DNA of 64,000 bases, taken from NCBI RefSeq assembly GCF_009733595.1, contig NZ_WOFH01000005.1, forward strand, positions 408,406-472,405. Direction: 5' to 3'. The translations under genes and the position numbers were made by a program. The notes below the pieces were generated by a model. The model was given only the letters and a program-made list of their open reading frames with translations, ran no database searches and was not told the origin of the DNA. This document shows, piece after piece, positions 24,646-31,939 of the stretch. Every line of letters starts with the position of its first letter. Position 1 is the stretch's first letter. Source of the stretch: Actinomadura litoris. GTDB taxonomy: Bacteria > Actinomycetota > Actinomycetes > Streptosporangiales > Streptosporangiaceae.

Positions 24646-25815
24646 CTAGGAGCAGGTGCCCTTCTTCGTCAGCTTGCCGCCGGTGACCTTGTTGCCGCAG
24701 CCGATCGTGTTGCCGCCCGTGGTGTCGTTGATGCCGACCCCGCCCCCGCCCGCGAGGTTGATGATGTTGTTCCGGAACGTGTTGCCGCGTCCCCAGCCGT
24801 CCACGATCTCGTGGGTCTGGAAGCCGTCGAGGGGGGTCTTGGTCCCCTTGTTCCCCTCGATCAGGTAGCCGTTGCCCTTGACGTCGACCCACGAGTCGTT
24901 GTGCTTGTCCCCGCCCGTCTTCGAGCCGTCGAAGACGTTGTTGAGGATCTTGCCGCCGCTGGTGCCTTCCTTGATGTCGATCGCCTCGGCGGTGGCGCGG
25001 ATCAGGTTGCCCCGCACGATGTTGCCGTCGCTGTTGTCCATCCGGCCGCCGGTGACCGACTCCCAGTTCGACTGCGCGGTGCCGAGGTAGACGCCCTCGC
25101 CGAACTTCTCGCGGCGCAGCCCGGTGTTGTAGACCTTGTTGTACTGGACGGTGTTGCCGGTGGAGAAGTTGCGCAGGTGGATGCCCTCGTCACCGATGTC
25201 GTGCACGTTCAGGCCCTGGATGACCGAGCCCTTGGTGGTGTCGGCCATCACGCCCTTCTGGCTGTTCTGGACCGAGAAGCCGACCAGCCGCCAGTAGGAC
25301 GCCTTGTTCAGGTGCAGCGCGTAGCCCTTCTTGATGCCGCCGCCGTCGATGACCGACTCCTCGGTCCCGCAGAGGTAGATCGGCTTCTGCGGGGTGCCGG
25401 ACGCCGTGGCGACGAACTTGCCCTGGTAGGTGCCCGGGTTCATCTTGATGACATCGCCCGGACCGGCGCCCTGGAGCGCCTGCTGGAGGCCCTTGGCGTC
25501 GCTGACGGTCTTGGTCGGGCGCGGGCACTCGATCTTGCCGGGGCCGTCGGGGACGGGGGTGCTGAGCGGCTCGCCCTTCGGCGCGCCGCCGCCCGACCCC
25601 TCGTCGTCGCCCTTGTCGCCGCCGCCGTCCACGTTCCCGCCGTCCCCCTCGTCCCCGCCCCCGGTCGGCGCGGGGCTCACCTGCTCTGACCCGGCCGTCT
25701 TCTTCGAATCGCCGTCGTCCCCGCCCAGGCCCGTGACCAGGAACACCAGACCGCCGACCACGACCGCGCCGACCAGCAGGCCCAGCACGAACTTGATGTC
25801 GATCCTCGCCGTCAT
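24646..25815 (-). CDS. Membrane-anchored right-handed beta-helix protein
   Basis: A 389-residue protein. One N-terminal membrane helix (about 9-29, VLGLLVGAVVVGGLVFLVTG) is followed by a 60-residue Gly/Asp linker and then a parallel beta-helix domain. The opening GLQQALQGAGPGDVIKMNPGTY and later coils (GNTVQYNKVYNTGL, GGKILNNVFDGSKTG, RGNTFRNNIINLAGGGGVG) resemble polysaccharide lyases and pectate-lyase/chondroitinase-B-like proteins. Conserved cysteines occur in IECPRP, YLCGTEE, IGCGN and near the C-terminus. Its ATG overlaps the stop of the preceding beta-helix gene by 4 bases. A role in modifying or cleaving the exported polymer outside the cell is inferred. Confidence 0.82.
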   Translation of the reverse strand: MTARIDIKFVLGLLVGAVVVGGLVFLVTGLGGDDGDSKKTAGSEQVSPAPTGGGDEGDGGNVDGGGDKGDDEGSGGGAPKGEPLSTPVPDGPGKIECPRPTKTVSDAKGLQQALQGAGPGDVIKMNPGTYQGKFVATASGTPQKPIYLCGTEESVIDGGGIKKGYALHLNKASYWRLVGFSVQNSQKGVMADTTKGSVIQGLNVHDIGDEGIHLRNFSTGNTVQYNKVYNTGLRREKFGEGVYLGTAQSNWESVTGGRMDNSDGNIVRGNLIRATAEAIDIKEGTSGGKILNNVFDGSKTGGDKHNDSWVDVKGNGYLIEGNKGTKTPLDGFQTHEIVDGWGRGNTFRNNIINLAGGGGVGINDTTGGNTIGCGNKVTGGKLTKKGTCS

Positions 25816-27845
25816 CGGCGGACCACTCCCTCGGTGTCGTCAACTACGCGGCGCAGCAGCCGGACGGGACGCTCCTCCAGCTTGGTCTGCCGCTCGTACG
25901 GGTGGGCTCCGCGGCGTCCGATGCGCATCCCGTCGCCCCGGGAGCGGAACATGGACACCGCGACGAGCAGGAACACGCCCGCCCAGATGATGTTCATCGG
26001 CTTGAAGACGCGCTTGACCCACGTCCAGAAGCCGGCCGTCTTGTGCCATCCCGACGTGTTGTTGCCGGTCTCGGCGAACTTGCCGGTGGCGCGGTCGACG
26101 TCCATGACGCTCGTCCCCGCGCCGCTGATCGTGTTCCCTCTGATCGTGGTGCCGGTGACGTTACCGCGCAAGGTGAGGCCGTGCCGGTGCGCCGACTGGA
26201 CGGTGTTGCCCGAGATCAGGCTGCTCGCGTCCCGGACGTACAGGGCCGTCTTCCCGCCGACGATCACGTTGCCCGACACGGTGCCGCCGCGGGCGCCGTC
26301 GCGCAGCACGATCCCCTGCCGCTTCGCGTTCCTCACCTGGTTGCCGGTGATCTGCACGCGGGTGGCCTGGGCGCGCATGACGATCCCCATGTCGCCGCCG
26401 ATGATCTGGCTGGTCTGCACGGTGACGTTGTCGCCGCCGAGCAGCTCGACCCCGTAGCGGCGGTTGTTCCGGATCACGCTGCTGCTGATCAGGTTGCCGC
26501 CGAACGGCGTGATCGCCTCACCGGACGCGGACGGCCCGTCGGCGAGCGGCTGCCCGTTCAGCGTGAACCCGTTGCCGCCGTTCTTCTCGGACGTGCAGTG
26601 CGTCACCCGGACGCCCTCGGTGCCGCGCGACAGCACGAACCCGTCGCCCCGGCTGCCGCTGACCGTGGTGTTCTCGATCGTGGCGTTCTTGGCGAAGCGG
26701 TGCAGCACGACGCCGTGCACCAGGCTGTCCTTGATCGTGTTGCTCGCGATCCGCGTCTGGTTGGACGCGGTGACGAACAGGCCGTAGGCGTCGCCGGTGA
26801 ACGAGGACTGCTCGATCGCGCCGCTGACGAGGTTGGCGGCCGGGACGTAGAACGTGCCGCCGCCGCGCCCGCCGGCGGGGGTGACCTCGACCTCCTCGCG
26901 GTTGCCGCGCGTCCCCTCGTTGGTGCCGTTCGGCAGCCGCACCGCGCGCTGCGGGCCCGGCGTCCCGGCGGGCTCGGCCGCCGAGTCGGGGCGGTCCGAG
27001 CCGGTCAGCGCGACGCCGCCGGTCCGCCCGCTCCAGAAGCCGAGGTCGGAGACCTGCGTGTACTTCATGTCGAACTGGCCGCCGATCGCGCGGATGTAGG
27101 CGCGGCCGTCGGAGACCTGCGTGTCGGGCACGCGCTTGCTGTCGTTCCAGCTGGAGAACCGGACGGGGTTCTGCGCCGAGCCGTTGATCCGCACCGTCCC
27201 GCCCGCGCTGACGATCGAGGTGAACTGGCCCGGGATGCTGCGCATCCGGATCGTCAGCGGGCCGGTCGAGCTCTGCAGGATCAGCTTGCCGCCCGCCGCG
27301 ACCATGATGTTCACGCCGAGCAGGTAGGACCCGTCGCTCTGCTTCTGGAAGTCCTGCCCGGCGAGCTTCGCCAGCTCGGCGACGTAGTAGGGCTGGCGCC
27401 GCTGCGGCAGCATCAGCGTCCGGCCGTTCGCGGACGCGAGCACGCGCGGGACGCGCGCCGCCGCTGCCGCCGCCCCGCCGCCCGCGAGGTCGGACTCCTG
27501 CTTGGCGCGGATCTGCATGATCCGCATGTCCTCCTGGTCGACCAGCGTGGCCTGCTGCTTGGCCGACTCGGCGGACACGTCGTTGACGTCGGGCATGCCG
27601 GAGTCGTCGGCGATGTAGACGCGGTAGGCGTAGGCGCCGCCGCCCGCGAGCCCGAGCACCAGCAGGGTCGTGACGACCTTGCCCATCCGGCCCTGCTTCT
27701 TCTTGGGCGGGGCCGGAGCGGGGGAGGGCGCGGGCACGGGCACGGGCGGCTTGGCCTGCGCCGACGCGCTGTGGCGGGCCGGGGGCCGCCGGGCCGGGAT
27801 CGGGATCGGGGTCGGCCGGGTGACGTTCGGATCGGGTCCGTTCAT
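25812..27845 (-). CDS. Two-pass membrane beta-helix protein (AlgG/NosD-like)
   Basis: A 677-residue protein. A Pro/Ala-rich cytoplasmic N-terminus leads to a membrane helix at about 57-75. The extracellular part has a region with GFWSGRTGGVALTGSDRPD and then parallel beta-helix coils (ASNTIKDSLVHGVVLHRFAK, GDNVTVQTSQIIGGDMGIVM, TTIRGNTISGAGTSV). A second membrane helix near the C-terminus (NIIWAGVFLLVAVSMF) is followed by a basic cytoplasmic tail. The coils resemble carbohydrate-binding/epimerase (CASH) repeats as in AlgG-type C5-epimerases. It is a tandem paralogue of the 763-residue protein encoded next to it. Start ATG 27845 lies one base after the upstream stop. Confidence 0.8.
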   Translation of the reverse strand: MNGPDPNVTRPTPIPIPARRPPARHSASAQAKPPVPVPAPSPAPAPPKKKQGRMGKVVTTLLVLGLAGGGAYAYRVYIADDSGMPDVNDVSAESAKQQATLVDQEDMRIMQIRAKQESDLAGGGAAAAAARVPRVLASANGRTLMLPQRRQPYYVAELAKLAGQDFQKQSDGSYLLGVNIMVAAGGKLILQSSTGPLTIRMRSIPGQFTSIVSAGGTVRINGSAQNPVRFSSWNDSKRVPDTQVSDGRAYIRAIGGQFDMKYTQVSDLGFWSGRTGGVALTGSDRPDSAAEPAGTPGPQRAVRLPNGTNEGTRGNREEVEVTPAGGRGGGTFYVPAANLVSGAIEQSSFTGDAYGLFVTASNQTRIASNTIKDSLVHGVVLHRFAKNATIENTTVSGSRGDGFVLSRGTEGVRVTHCTSEKNGGNGFTLNGQPLADGPSASGEAITPFGGNLISSSVIRNNRRYGVELLGGDNVTVQTSQIIGGDMGIVMRAQATRVQITGNQVRNAKRQGIVLRDGARGGTVSGNVIVGGKTALYVRDASSLISGNTVQSAHRHGLTLRGNVTGTTIRGNTISGAGTSVMDVDRATGKFAETGNNTSGWHKTAGFWTWVKRVFKPMNIIWAGVFLLVAVSMFRSRGDGMRIGRRGAHPYERQTKLEERPVRLLRRVVDDTEGVVRR

Positions 27846-27846
27846 G

Positions 27847-30138
27847 TCAGGCGCCTCCTGGTTCCGGCCGCGCGGCGCCCGGCCACGGGGCCGGGTGCGG
27901 TGGGGCGGGCGGCGCCGCGTGCGGCTGGGGCATCGGAGGATGCGGCGCCGCGAGCGGCACTCCCTGCGGCGGCGCGGAAGGCGGCGCCGGGTGGGGCGCC
28001 GGCGGGTGCGCGGCGCCCGCCATCGCCGGTGCCGGACGCGCCGGCTGCCCCAGGGCCTGCCCCTGCACGTGTCCCTGGCCGTGTTGCTGGCCGGGGCCCT
28101 GCGCGTGCGCGGGTGCCGGTGCCTGCGCGGGCCCCTGGGCCGGTGCCTGGCGGGGGCCCGGACGCGGCATGCGCGGGAGCCTCCACACCGGACGCAGTTC
28201 CATCGGCTGCTGGAGCACGTAGGGGTGGGTGCCGCGGCGCCCGATCCGCAGCCCGCCGGTGCGGGCCCGGATCATCGTGATGATGACCATGAGGAGCACG
28301 CACGTCCAGATGATGTTCAGCGGCGTCATGTACCGCTGCGCCTTCATCCACAGGGACGCGGTGTCGTTCCATCCGCCGGTGTCGTTGCCCGACTTCTCGA
28401 TGCCGCCGTGCGCCCGGGACGTGCTGACCGCGCTCGTCCCCGAGCCGCTCAGGTGGTTGTCGCGGATCTCCGAGCCGCCCGCGTTCCCGACCAGCGTGAT
28501 GCCGTGCGAGGTAGCGCCCTTGATGACGTTGCCGACCAGCGTCCCCGACGAGCCGCGCAGGTAGATGCCGGTGCGCGCGCCGTCCACGGTGTTGCCGGCG
28601 AGGCTCGCGTCCCGCACCCCGTCGCGCAGCGAGATGCCCTGCCGGATCTGCCCCGACAGGCGGTTGCCCGACACCTGCACCTGGGTCGCCGCCGACCGGA
28701 CCACGATGCCCATGTCCCCGCCGATGACCTGGCTGTTCTGCACCGACAGCTTGTCGCCGCCGAGCAGCTCGATGCCGTAGTGGCCGTTGTTGCGGGCCAG
28801 GCTGTTGTTGATCGAGCTGTCGCCGAAGCTCTCCAGCGACTCGCCGGAGGCCGAGGGGCCGTCCGCGAGCGCCTGGCCGTTGACGGTGAAGCCGTTGTGC
28901 CCGTTGTTCTCCGAGCGGCAGTTGGTGACGCGCACCTTCTCCGTCGCCCGCGACAGCACGAACCCGTCGCCCTTGCTGCCGGTCACGATCGTGTTCTCGA
29001 TCGTGGCGTTCTTGGCGAAGCGGTGCATGACGAGCCCGTGCACCAGGCTGTTCATGATCTTGTTGTTGGTGACCTGCGTCTGGTTGGAGCCCGACACGAA
29101 CAGCCCGAACGCGTCCCCGATGATCGTGCTGTGGTCGATCGACCCGGTGACCAGGTCGGCCGCCGGGACGTGCGTCGCGGTGCCGCCCGGACGCTCGATC
29201 TCGATGTCGCCGGGGCCGCCGCCGGAGCCGCCCTTGCGCTGCTGCTCCAGCCGCTTCTTCTTGTTGGCGTGCCGCTGCTCCTTGTTGAGGTGCTTGGCGG
29301 CGCTCGCCGGACGGTCGGTGCCGGTGAGCGCGATGCCGCCGGTCCGCCCGCTCCAGAAGCCGAGCTGCGACACGTGCGCGTACTTCATCCGGAACTCGCC
29401 GCCGACCGCGCGCAGGTAGGCGCGCCCGTCGGCGACGTTGGTGTCGGGCCTGCGGGTCCGCGGGTCCCAGCTGAAGATCCGCGCCGGGTAGCGGGCGTTG
29501 CCCTCGATCCGGATGTTGCCGCCGAAGCTGACGATCGAGCTGAACGCGCCGCCCGTGCTGCCCATCCGGATGACCAGCGGGCCGCCGGAGGGGTTCTGGA
29601 GCAGCAGCCCCGCGCCGTCCGCGACGAACACGTGGATGCCGAGCAGGTACGAGCCGTCCGGGAGCCGCTGGAAGTAGCGGCCGCCGTAGCGGCGCAGGTC
29701 CTCCACGGTGTACGGCTTGCCGGTGTTCACCGCGGGCAGGACGAGCGTCTTGCCCTGGCTGGAGCCGAAGATCTGCGGCCGCTTCCACTGCGCGGTCGCC
29801 TGCCCGCCGATCTGCAGGATCGCGGTCAGCACCGACCGCGTCTGCATGATCCGCTGGTCCTCCTGGTCGACGAGCGCGGCCTGGCGCGCGGCGTCGGCGG
29901 GGGTGTCGGCGTGGGCGCGCGGCAGGTGCTGGACCGGCAGGAGCACGGCCGGGACGAGCCCGAAGGCCGCCACCAGCCCGGCGCGGAAGGCCCGCCGCCC
30001 GGCCGTGCGGAGCGTGCGTGTCGTGCGGGACGTGCGCGTGGTGCGAGGTGTGCGCGCCATGCGGAACATGCGTGTCCGGCCTCGGGTTATTCGGAAGGTG
30101 TCGCTTAGTACGCCGGGGAGCCTCGGCGTCCGGTCCAT
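27847..30138 (-). CDS. Membrane beta-helix protein, tandem paralogue
   Basis: A 763-residue paralogue of the next gene in the operon. A basic Arg/Thr-rich N-terminus (ARTPRTTRTSRTTRTLRT) precedes a signal anchor (FRAGLVAAFGLVPAVLLPV) ending near RAHAD. The shared segments GFWSGRTGGIALTGTDRP, LVHGLVMHRFAKNATIENT and ADGPSASGES align with the 677-residue protein. A C-terminal membrane helix (LNIIWTCVLLMVIITMIRA) is followed by a 130-residue Pro/Ala/Gln/His-rich cytoplasmic tail that the paralogue lacks. Its start lies one base after the GT2 stop. It probably processes or guides the nascent polysaccharide; catalysis is not shown. Confidence 0.8.
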   Translation of the reverse strand: MDRTPRLPGVLSDTFRITRGRTRMFRMARTPRTTRTSRTTRTLRTAGRRAFRAGLVAAFGLVPAVLLPVQHLPRAHADTPADAARQAALVDQEDQRIMQTRSVLTAILQIGGQATAQWKRPQIFGSSQGKTLVLPAVNTGKPYTVEDLRRYGGRYFQRLPDGSYLLGIHVFVADGAGLLLQNPSGGPLVIRMGSTGGAFSSIVSFGGNIRIEGNARYPARIFSWDPRTRRPDTNVADGRAYLRAVGGEFRMKYAHVSQLGFWSGRTGGIALTGTDRPASAAKHLNKEQRHANKKKRLEQQRKGGSGGGPGDIEIERPGGTATHVPAADLVTGSIDHSTIIGDAFGLFVSGSNQTQVTNNKIMNSLVHGLVMHRFAKNATIENTIVTGSKGDGFVLSRATEKVRVTNCRSENNGHNGFTVNGQALADGPSASGESLESFGDSSINNSLARNNGHYGIELLGGDKLSVQNSQVIGGDMGIVVRSAATQVQVSGNRLSGQIRQGISLRDGVRDASLAGNTVDGARTGIYLRGSSGTLVGNVIKGATSHGITLVGNAGGSEIRDNHLSGSGTSAVSTSRAHGGIEKSGNDTGGWNDTASLWMKAQRYMTPLNIIWTCVLLMVIITMIRARTGGLRIGRRGTHPYVLQQPMELRPVWRLPRMPRPGPRQAPAQGPAQAPAPAHAQGPGQQHGQGHVQGQALGQPARPAPAMAGAAHPPAPHPAPPSAPPQGVPLAAPHPPMPQPHAAPPAPPHPAPWPGAARPEPGGA

Positions 30139-30139
30139 C

Positions 30140-31408
30140 TCAGCCCACTCCCTGGAGCGAACTGGCGCTCTGCCCGGCGCCGCCGACCTGGTCGGACGTG
30201 CGGGTCAGCCAGCCCTGCTTGTTCATCGTCGCGAACGCGTACAGCTTGATCGGCAGCGAGATCATGATGATGACCAGCGCGGTCAGCGGCAGCAGCAGGA
30301 TCTCGCCGGGGTGGCGGCGCAGGTGCGAGTAGCCGCGGACGCCGCGTCCGAACAGCACCCAGCCGATCGCCAGCGAGATGCCGAGCGGGTGCAGGTTGTC
30401 CAGGATCCGGCTGAAGATCAGGTAGCCGAGCGTCACGCCCATGGTGACCGGGGTCAGCAGGATCTGCAGGACGGTGACCTTGGTGACGAACGGCGTCTTC
30501 CACAGCCAGCCCTTCCACAGGGCCGTGAGGTAGCAGCGGTAGGAGTTGCGGCTCCAGCGGATCCGCTGCTTGAAGAACGCGCGGAAGGAGTCGGGGAACA
30601 TCGAGATCGCGCGCGCCGACGACTGGTGCACGGTCTTGTACCCCTGCGACAGCGTCAGCCAGGTCAGCCGCCCGTCGTCACCGGCGATGCAGCGGCGTCC
30701 GAGGAAGAACTCGTTCTCCAGGTTCTCGACCACCGGCTGGATCACCGAGCGGCGGTAGGCGGCGGTCCGCCCGGACAGGCACGCGACGCCGCCCTTGGAG
30801 CCCATCGCCGGGACGTAGTCGTAGTAGCGCAGGTTGACCAGCCAGTCGGCGATGCGGCGCCATACGCTGGTCTCGCGCTGGTAGACGTTCTGCTGCGTGC
30901 CGACGCCGCCGACCTGCGGGTCCTCGAAGGGCATCTGCACCGCGTCCAGCAGCCCCGGCTGCCACCAGGTGTCGGAGTCGGCGAACACCACGATCTCGCC
31001 CCGCGCGGCGCGGATGCCGACGCCGAGCGCCGAGCGCTTGCCGGAGTGCTCGTACACCAGCACCTGGAGCCGGGGGTCGGCGACCTCGGCGAGCCTGCGG
31101 TGCCCCTCGGTGTCCCCGACGTCGATGACGATGATGACCTCGCTCGGGTCCTGGGCCAGCCAGCTCTCCAGGCAGCGGACCAGGATCTCCGGGTCCTCCC
31201 GGTAGGACGGGACGACCACCGACACCGTCGTCCGGAAGTTGTTGACCACCGGCCTGTCCAGGCGGGACAGCACGACGCGGTAGAGCCAGAGCCCCCACAC
31301 CAGCAGCCCCGCGAAGCCCAGCGGGACGAACTTCCTCCAGTCGCCCCCGGCCGTCGCCGCCGAGATCGAATCCCAGGCGTCGCTCAGCCACCCCGTGACA
31401 GATGACAA
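30140..31408 (-). CDS. Processive GT2 glycosyltransferase (hyaluronan-synthase/Alg8-like)
   Basis: A 422-residue membrane polysaccharide synthase. An N-terminal helix (about 29-47) precedes the GT-A domain with SVVVPSYREDPEI, the UDP/metal motif FADSDTWWQ (144-146), the catalytic base in AGDDGRLTWLTL (GDD 243-245) and the acceptor-gating motif FKQRIRWSRNSYR (QRIRW 281-285). About four C-terminal helices form the export channel. QxxRW and GDDxxLT place it with hyaluronan, alginate and cellulose synthases. The TTG at 31408 has GGAGG 6 bases upstream. It heads the operon that also encodes three beta-helix proteins and a sugar-nucleotide dehydrogenase. The exact polymer is unknown. Confidence 0.92.
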   Translation of the reverse strand: MSSVTGWLSDAWDSISAATAGGDWRKFVPLGFAGLLVWGLWLYRVVLSRLDRPVVNNFRTTVSVVVPSYREDPEILVRCLESWLAQDPSEVIIVIDVGDTEGHRRLAEVADPRLQVLVYEHSGKRSALGVGIRAARGEIVVFADSDTWWQPGLLDAVQMPFEDPQVGGVGTQQNVYQRETSVWRRIADWLVNLRYYDYVPAMGSKGGVACLSGRTAAYRRSVIQPVVENLENEFFLGRRCIAGDDGRLTWLTLSQGYKTVHQSSARAISMFPDSFRAFFKQRIRWSRNSYRCYLTALWKGWLWKTPFVTKVTVLQILLTPVTMGVTLGYLIFSRILDNLHPLGISLAIGWVLFGRGVRGYSHLRRHPGEILLLPLTALVIIMISLPIKLYAFATMNKQGWLTRTSDQVGGAGQSASSLQGVG

Positions 31409-31427
31409 CTCGGTCCTCCCTCTCCCG

Positions 31428-31447
31428 TGTTCTCACGGGGGAGAACA
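31428..31447 (-). promoter_or_regulatory. Palindrome/hairpin just upstream of the GT2 ribosome site
   Basis: TGTTCTC-N6-GAGAACA is a perfect 7-bp inverted repeat spanning 20 bases. It ends about 8 bases before the GGAGG of the GT2 gene. It could be an operator or an RNA hairpin that affects translation of the operon. Confidence 0.6.
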
Positions 31448-31763
31448 TCCGCCTCAGGTGACCCCCGCACCACCACATAGTTAGATGCGCCGGAGCGGTG
31501 GTTGGACCGTTATTTCCATATTCGGCCATCCAAGATCACCAGGTCAGAGGGGTCAGGCGCGATATCGGTCGCCCCGGGCGTGTGTCAAGGGCTTCTAGTG
31601 CGCACGAGCGAAAAAAGAGACATAAGACATCCCTGGGACGGGCACTCGCCACGGTTCCGACACACCCGACTGACAGTCAACTGTGGTGTATATGGCTCTA
31701 TGTCTTGTTCATAGCTTTTTGTCCGTTTGTCGGTACTGTCAGGTAGGCGTGACACACTGTCGC

Positions 31764-31779
31764 TGTGAATTGCGTCACA
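31764..31779. promoter_or_regulatory. Perfect CRP-type binding site
   Basis: TGTGAATTGCGTCACA matches the TGTGA-N6-TCACA consensus of CRP-family proteins, including mycobacterial CRP, on both half-sites. It is 161 bases before the dehydrogenase start and 356 bases from the GT2 start. Confidence 0.65.
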
Positions 31780-31878
31780 TTAGGCCCCGTTTACGTGTAG
31801 AGATGTGGTCTGCGTCCCGAGCTCGATTCGGTTCTGGGTGGTTGCGACTGGTTACCAGCGGGTAGCATGAGGGTGAGT

Positions 31879-31890
31879 TACTGACCAGTA
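31879..31890. promoter_or_regulatory. Possible TetR/FadR-type operator before fadE
   Basis: TACTGacCAGTA has perfect 5-bp arms within GTTACTGACCAGTACC. It lies 50 bases before the acyl-CoA dehydrogenase ATG, a usual position for a fatty-acid-responsive repressor site. The regulator is unknown. Confidence 0.4.
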
Positions 31891-31939
31891 CCGACGCGCG
31901 GGGCCCCCGGCCGCCGCTGGACCGGACGGAGAGTCTCGA

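Larger units (their letters stand above)
31448..31939. promoter_or_regulatory. Long divergent control region, locally AT-richer
   Basis: About 490 bases between the exopolysaccharide operon and the acyl-CoA dehydrogenase. Between roughly 31600 and 31860 the base composition is visibly less GC-rich than the flanks. Small palindromes are present: GACTGaCAGTC (31668-31678), a CRP-type site (31764-31779), CTGGTtACCAG (31848-31858) and TACTGacCAGTA (31879-31890). Short open frames here have no ribosome sites, and I see no gene. Confidence 0.65.

Noticed and set aside
27670..30108. An 812-residue plus-strand frame over the beta-helix genes
   Set aside because: Low-complexity Arg/Ala/Val composition and no ribosome site; the minus-strand frames show real beta-helix repeats and membrane segments.
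31498..31865. Three short plus-strand frames in the divergent control region
   Set aside because: They overlap one another in different frames, lack ribosome sites and have a base composition unlike the neighbouring genes.
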